Shown here: positions 16,428 to 25,103 of the stretch, in pieces
Numbering within the stretch: the first letter of the stretch is position 1
Layout of the letters: each line of letters starts with the position of its first letter
Assembly (NCBI GenBank): GCA_904502135.1
Contig: CAJGDE010000001.1
Span: 1-51,642 of the forward strand
DNA: 51,642 bases
Origin: Kiritimatiellia bacterium
GTDB taxonomy: Bacteria > Verrucomicrobiota > Kiritimatiellia > RFP12 > UBA1067
Direction: 5' to 3'
The notes under the pieces: generated by a model
Told to the model about the DNA's origin: nothing
Seen by the model: the letters and a program-made list of their open reading frames with translations, nothing else
The model's database searches: none
Made by a program: the position numbers and the translations under genes

Positions 16428-17228
16428 ATGGATATACTTGGTTTTTGTATGATGGTCGCGTGGGGCGCGGCGGCGGCAGCCTTCGCATGGTATGCCGCCT
16501 CAGTTGCCGGTGAAGTGACGTATGTCACTCTCGCTGACGGTCGCAGACAAGAGCGCTCGATACCTTTATTGTTCAAGTTGCTGCTGCCTCTTGCGCATAA
16601 TTTCTATCCGCTTATCCGCAGAAGTATATTCGCCAAGCCTGTCGCTGACGCGCAAACGCTGCTGATTCAGGGAGGATTTGAGGGCCTTATAAGCGCCGAA
16701 GAGTTTGTTTCTCTTCAGCTGATGCTCTTGTGGTTGCCGCCGAAGCTTTGGCTTTATAACGTGGTTAAGCGCAGGCACATGTCGATAATGAAGGCCTTGC
16801 CGTTTGTCCTTGATCTTCTGACTCTTTCCGTTGAGGCCGGTATGGATTTTATCAGCGCATTGCAGCGCAACTGCAAATCCCGCCGCTTAGATCCTCTGAA
16901 CGAGGAACTTCTTCGGATGACAAAAGAAATTCAGGTGGGCTCTTCGCGCAAGGAGGCTTTGAGGAATATGGCTCTTCGAGTAAAGCAGAGCGATCTTAAG
17001 GCTGTAGCGTTTGCTTTGATTCAGGCCGACGAGCTGGGCGTATCAATCGGCGCGATACTTCGCATCCAGTCGGAGCAGCTGCGCTCCCGCAGGTTTGATA
17101 GAGCCGAGAAATTGGCCGCTGAAGCGCCTGTTAAGATGCTCGGGCCGCTTCTTCTTTGCATATTTCCGTCTGTGTTTATAATTTTGCTTGGGCCTGTCTT
17201 AAGTCAGGCATTGAAAGGAAATTGGTAA
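16428..17228 (+). CDS. Type II secretion F (TadC-like) membrane protein
   Basis: Inner-membrane platform protein of the T2SF family, 266 residues. Seen: an N-terminal membrane segment (about 5-28), then a cytosolic T2SF domain with LPFVLDLLTLSVEAGMDF, RMTKEIQVGSSRKEALRNMA and QADELGVSIGAILRIQ, and a hydrophobic C-terminal segment (about 240-262). These motifs are those of TadC/TadB of the Tad pilus rather than GspF/PilC. No TadA ATPase, TadB, pilin or secretin gene is adjacent. It overlaps the FHA gene by one base (TAATG), so the trio probably acts together. Confidence 0.85.
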   Translation: MDILGFCMMVAWGAAAAAFAWYAASVAGEVTYVTLADGRRQERSIPLLFKLLLPLAHNFYPLIRRSIFAKPVADAQTLLIQGGFEGLISAEEFVSLQLMLLWLPPKLWLYNVVKRRHMSIMKALPFVLDLLTLSVEAGMDFISALQRNCKSRRLDPLNEELLRMTKEIQVGSSRKEALRNMALRVKQSDLKAVAFALIQADELGVSIGAILRIQSEQLRSRRFDRAEKLAAEAPVKMLGPLLLCIFPSVFIILLGPVLSQALKGNW

Positions 17229-18568
17229 TGGCAGCTAAACTTATACTTCATATCGAGACAGGGCAGCTGGCTGGAAAACGTTTTGAGATTCCGCAAGGAG
17301 GGCTTCGCTTCGGAAGATCTTCGTCTAATGATGTGCACATTCCTGACGAGGAGCTTTCCCGCAACCACTGTTTTTTTGAGGAGTACAACGGGGATGTGCG
17401 CCTGACGGATTTGGCCAGTGCGAACGGAACGATTCTTAACGGTGTTTCGCTTGGAGCAGATAGCGTTCTTCTTTCGGCGGGTGACATTATCGAGGCGGGA
17501 ACAACAAGGATAAAGGTTCTCTCTGCCGATGACATAAAACCGGTGGGCGGCGATGAAATATCGTCTGTCGATCTCGGGCTTAGCGTCTCGCATTCGACAG
17601 TAACGCCGACAGATGCGAACAAAGAGAAACCTGCGAAAAAGCGTGGCATTTTTTCTTATGTTATCTGGGCGGTTGCTTTAGCGTGCGTTGTCGCGGCGGC
17701 GCTTTGTTTTTTGATGCCGCAGGCAGAAGAGCCCTCTAGTGCTCCTCAGCCCGTGGCGGCGACGGAAGTCGATAGCGTGGTCAAAGAGTTCTATTACGAA
17801 AAGGTGGAGGCCGATTCCAACGGGATATTCCGTTACGAGCTCAAACTCAGCGGCGATGGAGTACTGCACGTTAAAATAGATGACGTTCCAAACGAAGATC
17901 GCCATGTCTCAAAGAGTCGTCCTCTCGATGAGCGCTCTCTTAAGAGGCTTAATGAGATTCTCGCCTTTTCGCAGATGCGCAATATCGACCGCGAATACGC
18001 TGGGCCCGATTCTGAGCCGCCAAAACTTGAAAGCTGGAATCTCAAGGTCGTGTATTCTTCACGCGTGCGTCAGGTTAGAATAGAAAATACGCAGGAGCCG
18101 GAACTCTTCAGGCAGATTCGCGAGAAGCTTGAAGCGTTCACCAAGAACGAACTTGGCGTTTGGGCCATACAGTATTCGCGCGATAAGTTGATTGAACTGG
18201 CGAAAGAAAAGATTGCTCTGGGTAAGCTCAAGTGGGAAGATCGCGACGTCAATTACGGCAATCTGTCTCAATCGATCGACGCTTACAATGAGGCGTTCTT
18301 TTATCTTGAGACGATTAATCCAAAGCCCGATTTTGCGGCGGAGGCCAGAGAAGGGCTCGATCAGTCGAAAAAAGAGCATGAGACGCGCTATAACAACCAG
18401 CGTTTTCTTGCGGACAGAGCCATCAATCTTGGACAGTGGTCCGAGGCTCAGAAAGAGCTTAAGGTCCTGATGGAGATGGTTCCGGACAGAGCCGATGAGC
18501 GAAACCGCGAGGCGGCCGCTAAGCTAATAGATGTTGAACGCCGTATGACGAAAGGGGGTAAGAGATGA
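17228..18568 (+). CDS. FHA-domain membrane protein
   Basis: Residues about 5-98 form a forkhead-associated domain, which in known proteins binds phosphothreonine: GRSSSNDVHI, SRNH and NGTILNG are all visible. A Ser/Thr-rich linker and a basic patch (KPAKKR) precede one membrane segment at about residues 140-163. The remaining 280 residues, predicted outside the membrane, are charged and contain helical repeats resembling TPR (about 330-446), with no named domain I recognise. The start at 17228 follows the preceding stop; an earlier in-frame ATG at 17156 lies inside the TadC-like gene. Probably a scaffold for the same envelope system. Confidence 0.85.
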   Translation: MAAKLILHIETGQLAGKRFEIPQGGLRFGRSSSNDVHIPDEELSRNHCFFEEYNGDVRLTDLASANGTILNGVSLGADSVLLSAGDIIEAGTTRIKVLSADDIKPVGGDEISSVDLGLSVSHSTVTPTDANKEKPAKKRGIFSYVIWAVALACVVAAALCFLMPQAEEPSSAPQPVAATEVDSVVKEFYYEKVEADSNGIFRYELKLSGDGVLHVKIDDVPNEDRHVSKSRPLDERSLKRLNEILAFSQMRNIDREYAGPDSEPPKLESWNLKVVYSSRVRQVRIENTQEPELFRQIREKLEAFTKNELGVWAIQYSRDKLIELAKEKIALGKLKWEDRDVNYGNLSQSIDAYNEAFFYLETINPKPDFAAEAREGLDQSKKEHETRYNNQRFLADRAINLGQWSEAQKELKVLMEMVPDRADERNREAAAKLIDVERRMTKGGKR

Positions 18569-19878
18569 GTAGAGTTTTGACGATTCTGGCGCTGTTTCTC
18601 TTTTCAGCCGTTTTTGCGCAGGAATCCATGCCCGTTCGCGTAAGCGTGACAAGCCAGCCGTCCGGAGCGAGCGTGATTATCGACGGTCAGGATAGGGGGG
18701 TAACACCTCTTGTCATGTATGATTTAAAGCCTGGGCGTCATCACCTTAAATTCCGTTTGGCGGGTTATCGCGAAGTTGACCGCTATTTCAGGATGGACGA
18801 GGCTCCTTTGATTGAGAAGCACGAAGTACTGGAAGAGATAAAGGGAATTTTGCTGGTTAAGTCCGAGCCTGAAGGCTGCGATATCCGCATAGATGGACAG
18901 TCGGTAGGTACGACTCCAAGACTTATAACAAATCTTGCCGCGAAAAACTCCTATACAGTAAGGCTTCGTAAGGCCGGTTATCTCGATCAGTCTTTTTCGG
19001 TGAAGTTCAACGGCCGCGTTCCAGTTGTGAAAGACGTTAAGCTTGTCCTTTCTTCAGGGCGCATAGATGTGCGCTCCGAACCTGTCGGCGCAGAGGTTAC
19101 TGTAAATGGCATCGTCCGCGGGCTTACGCCGCTTGTGGTCAACGATGTGCCAAAGGGGCGCGCGACGGTTAAACTCAGCAAAGAAGGTTTTCGCGACGAA
19201 ATCCGGGAGCTTGCGATAAACGCCGGCGACAAGCAGGTGCTGTCGGTCGCGCTTCAAGGTCAGCCGGGGACGCTTCATCTTACATCCCAGCCGGAAGGTG
19301 CGCGTTTTTACATTGATGACGAGGCGCACGGGAAGGGACCGATCACCATTCAGGATCTTAAAGCGGGGCAATACTGCGTAAGGGCGGAATATGACGGATA
19401 TGCCGCGATGACGAAAACGGTCCTGATAGAAAACGGCTCGTCCGCACGCGTTGAGTTTAAGCTGTCAAACATCATGGGGCGCCTTGAGGTGCGCACAAAT
19501 CCCGTTGATGCGCAGGTAGTTTTAGATGGGCGCATTATGGGTAAGACGAAATCGCGCGACAAAAACGCCGTCTTCAGCGATGTCATGGCCATAGAAAATG
19601 TTTCGGAGGGCGAGCATGTTCTTATTGTCCGTAAAGAAGGTTATGCCGAAAGGGTTCTTCATCCGAAAGTCAATCGTGAATCTACAACAAGGTGTAGGGT
19701 CGGACTTAAACGTATTTTCGTTCCGAACGTGAGAGTGGTTACCACACGAGGTACACATGAGGGAGTGTTTGTCTCCAGCGGCGTTAACGGTATTGTAATC
19801 GAAGTTAAACTCGGTATCACGCGCAGCTTCAGCAAAGACGAAATCAGAAAAATCGAATACTTAAGTGATGTAAAGTGA
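18565..19878 (+). CDS. Secreted PEGA-repeat protein
   Basis: A signal peptide (residues 1-19, cleavage after VFA) leads into five PEGA-type beta repeats of about 70 residues. Each has the pattern SxPxGAxVxxDGxxxGxTPL: VTSQPSGASVIIDG, VKSEPEGCDIRIDG, VRSEPVGAEVTVNG, LTSQPEGARFYIDD and VRTNPVDAQVVLDG. A short C-terminal segment (about 380-437) differs and ends SRSFSKDEIRKIEYL. PEGA domains are found in cell-surface proteins; their ligand is not known. It overlaps its neighbours on both sides (ATGA, GTGA), so it belongs to the same operon as the FHA and TadC-like genes. Confidence 0.9.
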   Translation: MSRVLTILALFLFSAVFAQESMPVRVSVTSQPSGASVIIDGQDRGVTPLVMYDLKPGRHHLKFRLAGYREVDRYFRMDEAPLIEKHEVLEEIKGILLVKSEPEGCDIRIDGQSVGTTPRLITNLAAKNSYTVRLRKAGYLDQSFSVKFNGRVPVVKDVKLVLSSGRIDVRSEPVGAEVTVNGIVRGLTPLVVNDVPKGRATVKLSKEGFRDEIRELAINAGDKQVLSVALQGQPGTLHLTSQPEGARFYIDDEAHGKGPITIQDLKAGQYCVRAEYDGYAAMTKTVLIENGSSARVEFKLSNIMGRLEVRTNPVDAQVVLDGRIMGKTKSRDKNAVFSDVMAIENVSEGEHVLIVRKEGYAERVLHPKVNRESTTRCRVGLKRIFVPNVRVVTTRGTHEGVFVSSGVNGIVIEVKLGITRSFSKDEIRKIEYLSDVK

Positions 19879-20627
19879 AAAAGCGCCTTGATATAACTAT
19901 GGTCGAGCGTCAGCTCGTCGCCTCACGCACACTGGCGCAGGCGCTTGTGTTGGAAGGCAAGGTGCGCGTATCGGGCCAGGTGGAGCGCAAGGCGTCGAGG
20001 CTTATCGATGATGATGCTGTTGTTGAAATCGAAGAGCCAGCCAGATTCGTCTCTCGCGGAGGAGAAAAGCTCGAAGGGGCGTTTGAGAAATTTCCGTCGC
20101 TTTCGGCTCAAGACAAAATCTGTATCGATGTCGGCTCTTCAACAGGGGGCTTTACCGATTGTCTTTTGCAGCATGGAGCAAAAACGGTGATGGCCGTCGA
20201 TGTGGGGACCAATCAGCTGGCGTATAAACTTAGGACTGATCCGCGCGTCTGGGTGCGCGAGCAGTTCAACGCCAGATACATGACGCCTTCGGATATTCCG
20301 TATGCGCCGGAACTGGCAGTTACAGACGTATCTTTCATTTCGCTCAAGCTCATACTGCCCGCCATTGATCGCGTTCTCCTGCCGGGTGGTGAGATAGTAG
20401 CTCTTATAAAGCCTCAGTTTGAAGTGGGAAAAGGCAACGCTCCTGGAGGGCTTGTGCGCGATGAGGCTCTTCGCACGCAAGCAAGAGATCAGATAGTCGC
20501 GTTCGCTAAAGAAGAGCTTTCTCTTGAGCTTTTGGGGCTTGATGTCTCGCCGATTCTCGGTCGAGAGATGGGTAATGTCGAGTATCTTTCATATTGGCGA
20601 AAACCTCGCGAAGGGGGTGTGCGATGA
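19875..20627 (+). CDS. tlyA: TlyA family rRNA 2'-O-methyltransferase
   Basis: 250 residues. An N-terminal S4 RNA-binding domain (RLDITMVERQLVASRTLAQ, about 3-60) is joined to an FtsJ-like SAM methyltransferase with DVGSSTGGFTDCLLQHGA, AVDVGTNQL, VTDVSFISL and LIKPQFEVGKG. In mycobacteria TlyA methylates 16S and 23S rRNA 2'-hydroxyls; older names call it a hemolysin. It starts with GTG at 19875, overlapping the PEGA gene stop. Confidence 0.92.
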   Translation: MKKRLDITMVERQLVASRTLAQALVLEGKVRVSGQVERKASRLIDDDAVVEIEEPARFVSRGGEKLEGAFEKFPSLSAQDKICIDVGSSTGGFTDCLLQHGAKTVMAVDVGTNQLAYKLRTDPRVWVREQFNARYMTPSDIPYAPELAVTDVSFISLKLILPAIDRVLLPGGEIVALIKPQFEVGKGNAPGGLVRDEALRTQARDQIVAFAKEELSLELLGLDVSPILGREMGNVEYLSYWRKPREGGVR

Positions 20628-21925
20628 TAGCGAAGATTATTATTGACAAGAAGCGTGAGGGCCGCTCGCTTGGCTCGGCTGAAATCCGGGAGTTTGTCGA
20701 AGGCTTTACAAAAGGCGAAATTCCAGATTATCAAATGAGCGCTTTGGCGATGGCTATATGCTGTCGCGGAATGACCGAAAGAGAGACGGCCGATCTTACA
20801 GAGGCGATGATGAACTCGGGCAGAGTCCTTTCGTGGGACGGCCTTTTGACCGCTGATAAGCACTCTACCGGTGGGGTGGGCGACAAGCTTTCGCTTGTCA
20901 TACAGCCTCTTGTCGCGGCGTGCGGAGTTTTTGTCCCTTCGTTGACAGGCAGAGGTTTGGGGCTTACGGGGGGGACGGCGGATAAACTTGAGACGATTCC
21001 CGGATATAACGCTTCGCTTAGCTTGGAAGATTTTGACCGAGTCGTGCGCTCCTGCGGAGTGTCGATGACCGTGCAGACGGATGAAATTACGCCTGCCGAT
21101 AAAAAGCTATATGCGCTGCGCGATGTCACAGGTACGGTCGCGTCTATTGCCCTTATCACTTCTTCAATTCTGTCGAAGAAACTCGCTGAGGGTGCAGGTG
21201 CGCTTATTTTCGATGTGAAGTGCGGTTCGGGCGCTTTCATGAAGAGTCGCGAGCAGGCCGTGGAACTTGCAATGAGTCTCGTCGCCGGAGCTAAGGCTTC
21301 GGGGCGCAGAGCCGCCGCGCTTGTTACGGACATGTCGACTCCTCTCGGGCGAGCCGTCGGAAATGCAAATGAAGTCGCAGAGGCAATACAGATTCTCAAG
21401 GGTTCTAAAGATCCTCTGCTAAAACTTGTTGCCGATCTTTCTCTCGAGCTGGCAGCTCTCATGGTTTCGCTGTCAAAGGGCATTGCGCTTGAACAGGCTC
21501 GTGCCGAATGTGAGGATAGACTTTCTGATATGTCGGCCTTTGCCAGATTTGAAGCCATGGTTTCTGCGCATGGCGGAAGTCTCGACAGCTTTTTGGCGCT
21601 TTTAGAAAAGCCTGTTTTCCGTTTTCGCATACAATCGATGCGCTCGGGTTATGTAAGCGGCATCGACGCGGAAAAGGTTGCCCGTGCGGCGCTCGAGCTT
21701 GGAGCTGGGCGGCAAAGGCAGACGGACGCGATAGACCCTCTTGCGGGAGTTACTCTTGATGTTATGCGAGGCGATAAGGTTTCCGTCGGCACGGCGCTCG
21801 CGACGCTGCAGAAGTCGGGCGATCCCAACGGTCTTGAGCACGCGGCTGCAGAGCTGTATAAGGCGTTTACGGTCTCCTCTCAGGCTCCGGCGGCCGCGGA
21901 TTTGATTTTGGAGCGCATTGATTGA
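20624..21925 (+). CDS. Pyrimidine-nucleoside/thymidine phosphorylase
   Basis: Phosphorolysis of pyrimidine nucleosides to base and (deoxy)ribose 1-phosphate. Seen: KHSTGGVGDKLSL, KLYALRDVTGTVASIALI with the catalytic Lys/Arg, and AGALIFDVKCGSGAFMK, in a 433-residue protein of normal family length. DeoA and Pdp cannot be separated by eye. The start at 20624 overlaps the tlyA stop (ATGA); an in-frame ATG at 20594 is inside tlyA. Confidence 0.92.
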   Translation: MIAKIIIDKKREGRSLGSAEIREFVEGFTKGEIPDYQMSALAMAICCRGMTERETADLTEAMMNSGRVLSWDGLLTADKHSTGGVGDKLSLVIQPLVAACGVFVPSLTGRGLGLTGGTADKLETIPGYNASLSLEDFDRVVRSCGVSMTVQTDEITPADKKLYALRDVTGTVASIALITSSILSKKLAEGAGALIFDVKCGSGAFMKSREQAVELAMSLVAGAKASGRRAAALVTDMSTPLGRAVGNANEVAEAIQILKGSKDPLLKLVADLSLELAALMVSLSKGIALEQARAECEDRLSDMSAFARFEAMVSAHGGSLDSFLALLEKPVFRFRIQSMRSGYVSGIDAEKVARAALELGAGRQRQTDAIDPLAGVTLDVMRGDKVSVGTALATLQKSGDPNGLEHAAAELYKAFTVSSQAPAAADLILERID

Positions 21926-21935
21926 CAGGTGCTTT

Positions 21936-22922
21936 ATGGCTTCGGTTGAATTTGAAAATGTCGAAAAGGTTTATTCAAAAGGGGACCGCCCTGCAGTTGA
22001 GAACTTTTCGCTTAGTGTTCCAGACGGGGAGTTTCTCGTTTTGGTAGGTCCATCGGGCTGCGGCAAGTCAACGACGCTGCGCATGGTTGCCGGTCTTGAG
22101 ATTCCGACATCTGGCAAGATTTCCATCGGCGGCAAAGACGTTACCTTCTTAGCTCCCAAAGATCGGGATATTGCGATGGTTTTTCAGAACTACGCGCTTT
22201 ATCCGCACATGAGCGTTGAAGAGAATATGTCGTTTGCTCTAAAGCTGAGAGGAGTAGCCAAATCGGAGATTGCCCGGCGCGTCAAGGACGCCGCTGAAAC
22301 ACTTGGGCTTACCGATTATCTGAAGAGGCTGCCGAAAGCTCTTTCTGGCGGGCAGCGCCAGCGCGTCGCGTTGGGTAGAGCAATCGTAAGAGAGCCTGCC
22401 GTATTTCTTTTTGATGAGCCTCTTTCGAATCTTGACGCCAAGATGCGTGTTGAGATGCGCTCTGAAATAATCCATCTCCATCAGCGGCTTAAGTCGACGA
22501 TCATCTATGTTACGCACGATCAGACGGAGGCGATGACCATGGGCGAGCGTATCGTTGTGATGAACGAAGGGCGTATTCAACAGGTAGCTCCCCCTTTGGA
22601 AGTCTATCGTAGACCCGCGAATCCCTTTGTGGCGGGCTTTATAGGCACTCCCGCCATGAACCTTTTTCCGCCCGGCATGCTCGGCAGGACTATGATCGGG
22701 GTAAGGCCTGAGGATCTTAAGCTCGTTAGGGCCGACGAAGCTCTGCCGGGAGACGTTGAGGCGGTAGTTGATTTCGTTGAGCCGCTTGGCAGTGAAACGC
22801 TGGTGCATATTGTTTGCCACGGTTTTCATGCGTCAGTCAGATGTGCTGGGTTTGCGGAATTTAGACCTGGCGAAATGCTTTTCGTTAAGCCCGACATGAC
22901 AAAAGCCGTCGAGTTTGCATAA
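21936..22922 (+). CDS. ABC transporter ATP-binding protein, MalK/UgpC type
   Basis: ATPase of a carbohydrate-type ABC importer. Seen: Walker A GPSGCGKST, Q-loop FQNYALYPHMSVEENM, signature LSGGQRQRVALGRA, Walker B VFLFDEPLSNLDAKMR and the H-loop VTHDQTEAMTMGERI. A C-terminal OB-fold (TOBE-like) segment starts around IGVRPEDLKL. At 328 residues its regulatory part is shorter than in E. coli MalK (371). No permease or binding protein is nearby, so it may serve several importers, as MsmK does. Confidence 0.9.
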   Translation: MASVEFENVEKVYSKGDRPAVENFSLSVPDGEFLVLVGPSGCGKSTTLRMVAGLEIPTSGKISIGGKDVTFLAPKDRDIAMVFQNYALYPHMSVEENMSFALKLRGVAKSEIARRVKDAAETLGLTDYLKRLPKALSGGQRQRVALGRAIVREPAVFLFDEPLSNLDAKMRVEMRSEIIHLHQRLKSTIIYVTHDQTEAMTMGERIVVMNEGRIQQVAPPLEVYRRPANPFVAGFIGTPAMNLFPPGMLGRTMIGVRPEDLKLVRADEALPGDVEAVVDFVEPLGSETLVHIVCHGFHASVRCAGFAEFRPGEMLFVKPDMTKAVEFA

Positions 22923-22925
22923 ATT

Positions 22926-22934
22926 TGATATAAT
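22926..22934 (+). promoter_or_regulatory. Extended -10 promoter of nadA, leaderless
   Basis: TGA-TATAAT (TATAAT 22929-22934). The predicted transcription start is 22941, one base before the nadA ATG at 22942. No Shine-Dalgarno sequence is present. Confidence 0.7.
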
Positions 22935-22941
22935 GTTGCGT

Positions 22942-23835
22942 ATGATCGTAGATGAAATAGAAAAGTTAAAGCGCGAGCGCTCGGCCGTCATTCTGGCGCA
23001 TAACTATTCTCGCCCTGAAGTTCAGGATATCGCGGATTTCACGGGAGATTCTCTTGAGCTTGCGCGCAAGGCTACGGAGATAGAATCGCCCGTGATCGTT
23101 TTTTGCGGCGTTTATTTTATGGCCGAGACGGCGAAGATTTTAAACCCTTCAAAGAAGGTGCTTATACCCGATCCCAGCGCAGGCTGCCCGATGGCGGATA
23201 TGATAACCGCCCAGGAGCTGCGCCTCTTCAAAGCCGAGCATCCTGGCGCGAAGGTCGTTTGCTACGTCAACTCCACGGCTGAAGTAAAGGCGGAATGCGA
23301 TATTTCCGTTACGAGCGGCAATGCCGAGAAGATTCTTTCCACGATGAAAGGCGAAAAGATTCTTTTCGTCCCTGATATGCATCTTGGATCTTACGTAGCC
23401 GAAAAGCTTGGCGAAAAGTATGAGTGTTGGAAAGGCTGCTGCCCCATACATGCCGCGCTTAAGGCGGAGGAGGTTGAAGCCTCCCGAAGGGCAAACCCCG
23501 GAGCCGTTGTGTTTGCGCACCCGGAGTGCAACGAGGGGGTCCGCAAAGCGGCGGATGAATGTCTTTCGACAGGCGGAATGTGTGCGCGCGCGAAAGAGGT
23601 GGCCGCCAAGAAGATTCTTGTCGCCACGGAAAAAGGGATTTTGCACAGGTTAAAGAAAGAGAATCCCGACAAAGAATTTATCGCCGTCGGGGAACTTGAG
23701 TGCTGCGATATGAAAAAAGCCACGCTTGAGAATGTGCGGGATGCTCTTTTGTATATGCGCCATGAAGTCGTCGTAGATGAAGAAATTTCAAGAAAAGCCA
23801 AGCGTTCGATAGATTCGATGCTTGCCGTAAAATAA
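22942..23835 (+). CDS. nadA: Quinolinate synthase
   Basis: Condenses iminoaspartate with dihydroxyacetone phosphate in NAD synthesis, using a 4Fe-4S cluster. Seen: AHNYSRPEVQDIADFTGDSL, the three cluster cysteines in VFCGVYFMAE, WKGCCPIH and ELECCDMKK, and VYFMAETAKILNPSKKV. Length 297 residues is typical. nadB and nadC are not adjacent. The start at 22942 is preferred over 22915 because the promoter lies between. Confidence 0.95.
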   Translation: MIVDEIEKLKRERSAVILAHNYSRPEVQDIADFTGDSLELARKATEIESPVIVFCGVYFMAETAKILNPSKKVLIPDPSAGCPMADMITAQELRLFKAEHPGAKVVCYVNSTAEVKAECDISVTSGNAEKILSTMKGEKILFVPDMHLGSYVAEKLGEKYECWKGCCPIHAALKAEEVEASRRANPGAVVFAHPECNEGVRKAADECLSTGGMCARAKEVAAKKILVATEKGILHRLKKENPDKEFIAVGELECCDMKKATLENVRDALLYMRHEVVVDEEISRKAKRSIDSMLAVK

Positions 23836-23846
23836 AGGAAATGAAA

Positions 23847-25103
23847 ATGAAAAAACTCGTAGCCCTAAGTTGTGTTATGATTTCCGCGCTCGTCTTTGCC
23901 GAGCAGACCGGTGAAAAGCCCGCTGAGCGGCTTGACCGCAAACAGGCGCGCGAAAGAATGATTCAGCGTCGCAATGCGCAGAAAACGCGCCAGGCGATGC
24001 GATACTCAAAACCGATGAGCGCGAAGCTTGTCAAAGACTTCGGCAAGCTCTCCGACGGCCGCCAGACAAAGCTCTACACGATTCAGGGAGTGGGCGGACT
24101 TCGTGTTGACGTATCTGACTACGGCGGGAGAATCGTAAGAGTTCTCGCTCCGGACCGTTTTGGCAATTTCGCCGATGTCGCGCTTGGCTGGAATACCGCG
24201 GGTGAATATGAGAAGAACGGTTTTTCAATGGGTACTCTCATCGGGCGATATGGCAATCGTATCGCTGACGGCAAGTTCTCCATCGACGGTAAGGCGTATC
24301 AGCTTGAGCTGAACGAGAAGAAAGGTCCGAGAAACTGCAATCTTCACGGCGGACCTCTCGGCTGGGACTCGAAAATCTGGGACGTTAAGCCTTACTTTTC
24401 GCGTGAAGGCAGAGGCCTTGAACTTACTTTGGTCTCGCCCGACGGAGATATGAATTTTCCTGGGTGCGTCACATGCAAGGTCACGTATGTGGTTTCGCCC
24501 AAAAACACGCTTGTCGTTTCATACGAGGCCGTAACCGACAAGCCCACCATAATCAACCCGACCCATCACGGTTACTGGAACATGGCCGGTGAAGATAGCG
24601 GCAATATCCTCAATCAGGAACTTCAGATTTTTGCCGATCAGTATACGCAGGTGACGGCAGGGTTGATTCCTGTAAAGAATCTGCCTGTAAAGGGGACGCC
24701 GTTTGATTTCACCCAGATGTGCAGAATCGGAGATAAGCAAAAGGCGATGCTCGCGGACGAGACAACCAAGCCGATGGACAGCTGGTTCGATCATAATTTC
24801 TTCCTTCGCGGAAAGACTGGCGAACTTAAGATCGCCTGCATCATGAAAGACCCGGCTTCTGGGCGCAAGATGGAAATTTGGACGACTGAGCCGTGTATGC
24901 AGATGTATGGCGCTCAGAATATGACGGCGGATTTGAATTTGCCGGCCAAGAGAGCGGGAAGTAAGTATCTTCCGCTTCAGGGCATGGCGCTTGAGACTCA
25001 GCATGCGCCCGATTCGCCGAATCGTCCCGACTTCCCCTCGACGATTCTTCGTCCGGGAGAAACTTTCCGCAGCCGTACGGAATATCGTTTTTCCGCTGAA
25101 TGA
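23847..25103 (+). CDS. Secreted aldose 1-epimerase (galactose mutarotase)
   Basis: Interconverts alpha and beta anomers of aldoses. A signal peptide (MKKLVALSCVMISALVFA) is followed by an unusual basic Arg/Gln-rich stretch of about 40 residues, then the mutarotase beta-sandwich. Seen: YGGRIVRVLAPDR, GRYGNRIADGKFSIDG, the histidine NLHGG, NPTHHGYWNM with the catalytic His, and LETQHAPDSPNRPDFPS with the catalytic Glu. ATG at 23847 rather than 23841 is chosen because AAGGAA ends at 23840. Its export suggests it acts on sugars outside the cytoplasm. Confidence 0.9.
   Translation: MKKLVALSCVMISALVFAEQTGEKPAERLDRKQARERMIQRRNAQKTRQAMRYSKPMSAKLVKDFGKLSDGRQTKLYTIQGVGGLRVDVSDYGGRIVRVLAPDRFGNFADVALGWNTAGEYEKNGFSMGTLIGRYGNRIADGKFSIDGKAYQLELNEKKGPRNCNLHGGPLGWDSKIWDVKPYFSREGRGLELTLVSPDGDMNFPGCVTCKVTYVVSPKNTLVVSYEAVTDKPTIINPTHHGYWNMAGEDSGNILNQELQIFADQYTQVTAGLIPVKNLPVKGTPFDFTQMCRIGDKQKAMLADETTKPMDSWFDHNFFLRGKTGELKIACIMKDPASGRKMEIWTTEPCMQMYGAQNMTADLNLPAKRAGSKYLPLQGMALETQHAPDSPNRPDFPSTILRPGETFRSRTEYRFSAE

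Noticed and set aside
20731..21630. A 299-codon open frame on the minus strand inside the nucleoside phosphorylase gene
   Set aside because: Antisense shadow with low-complexity Ser/Ala-rich translation. The plus-strand protein has all family motifs.
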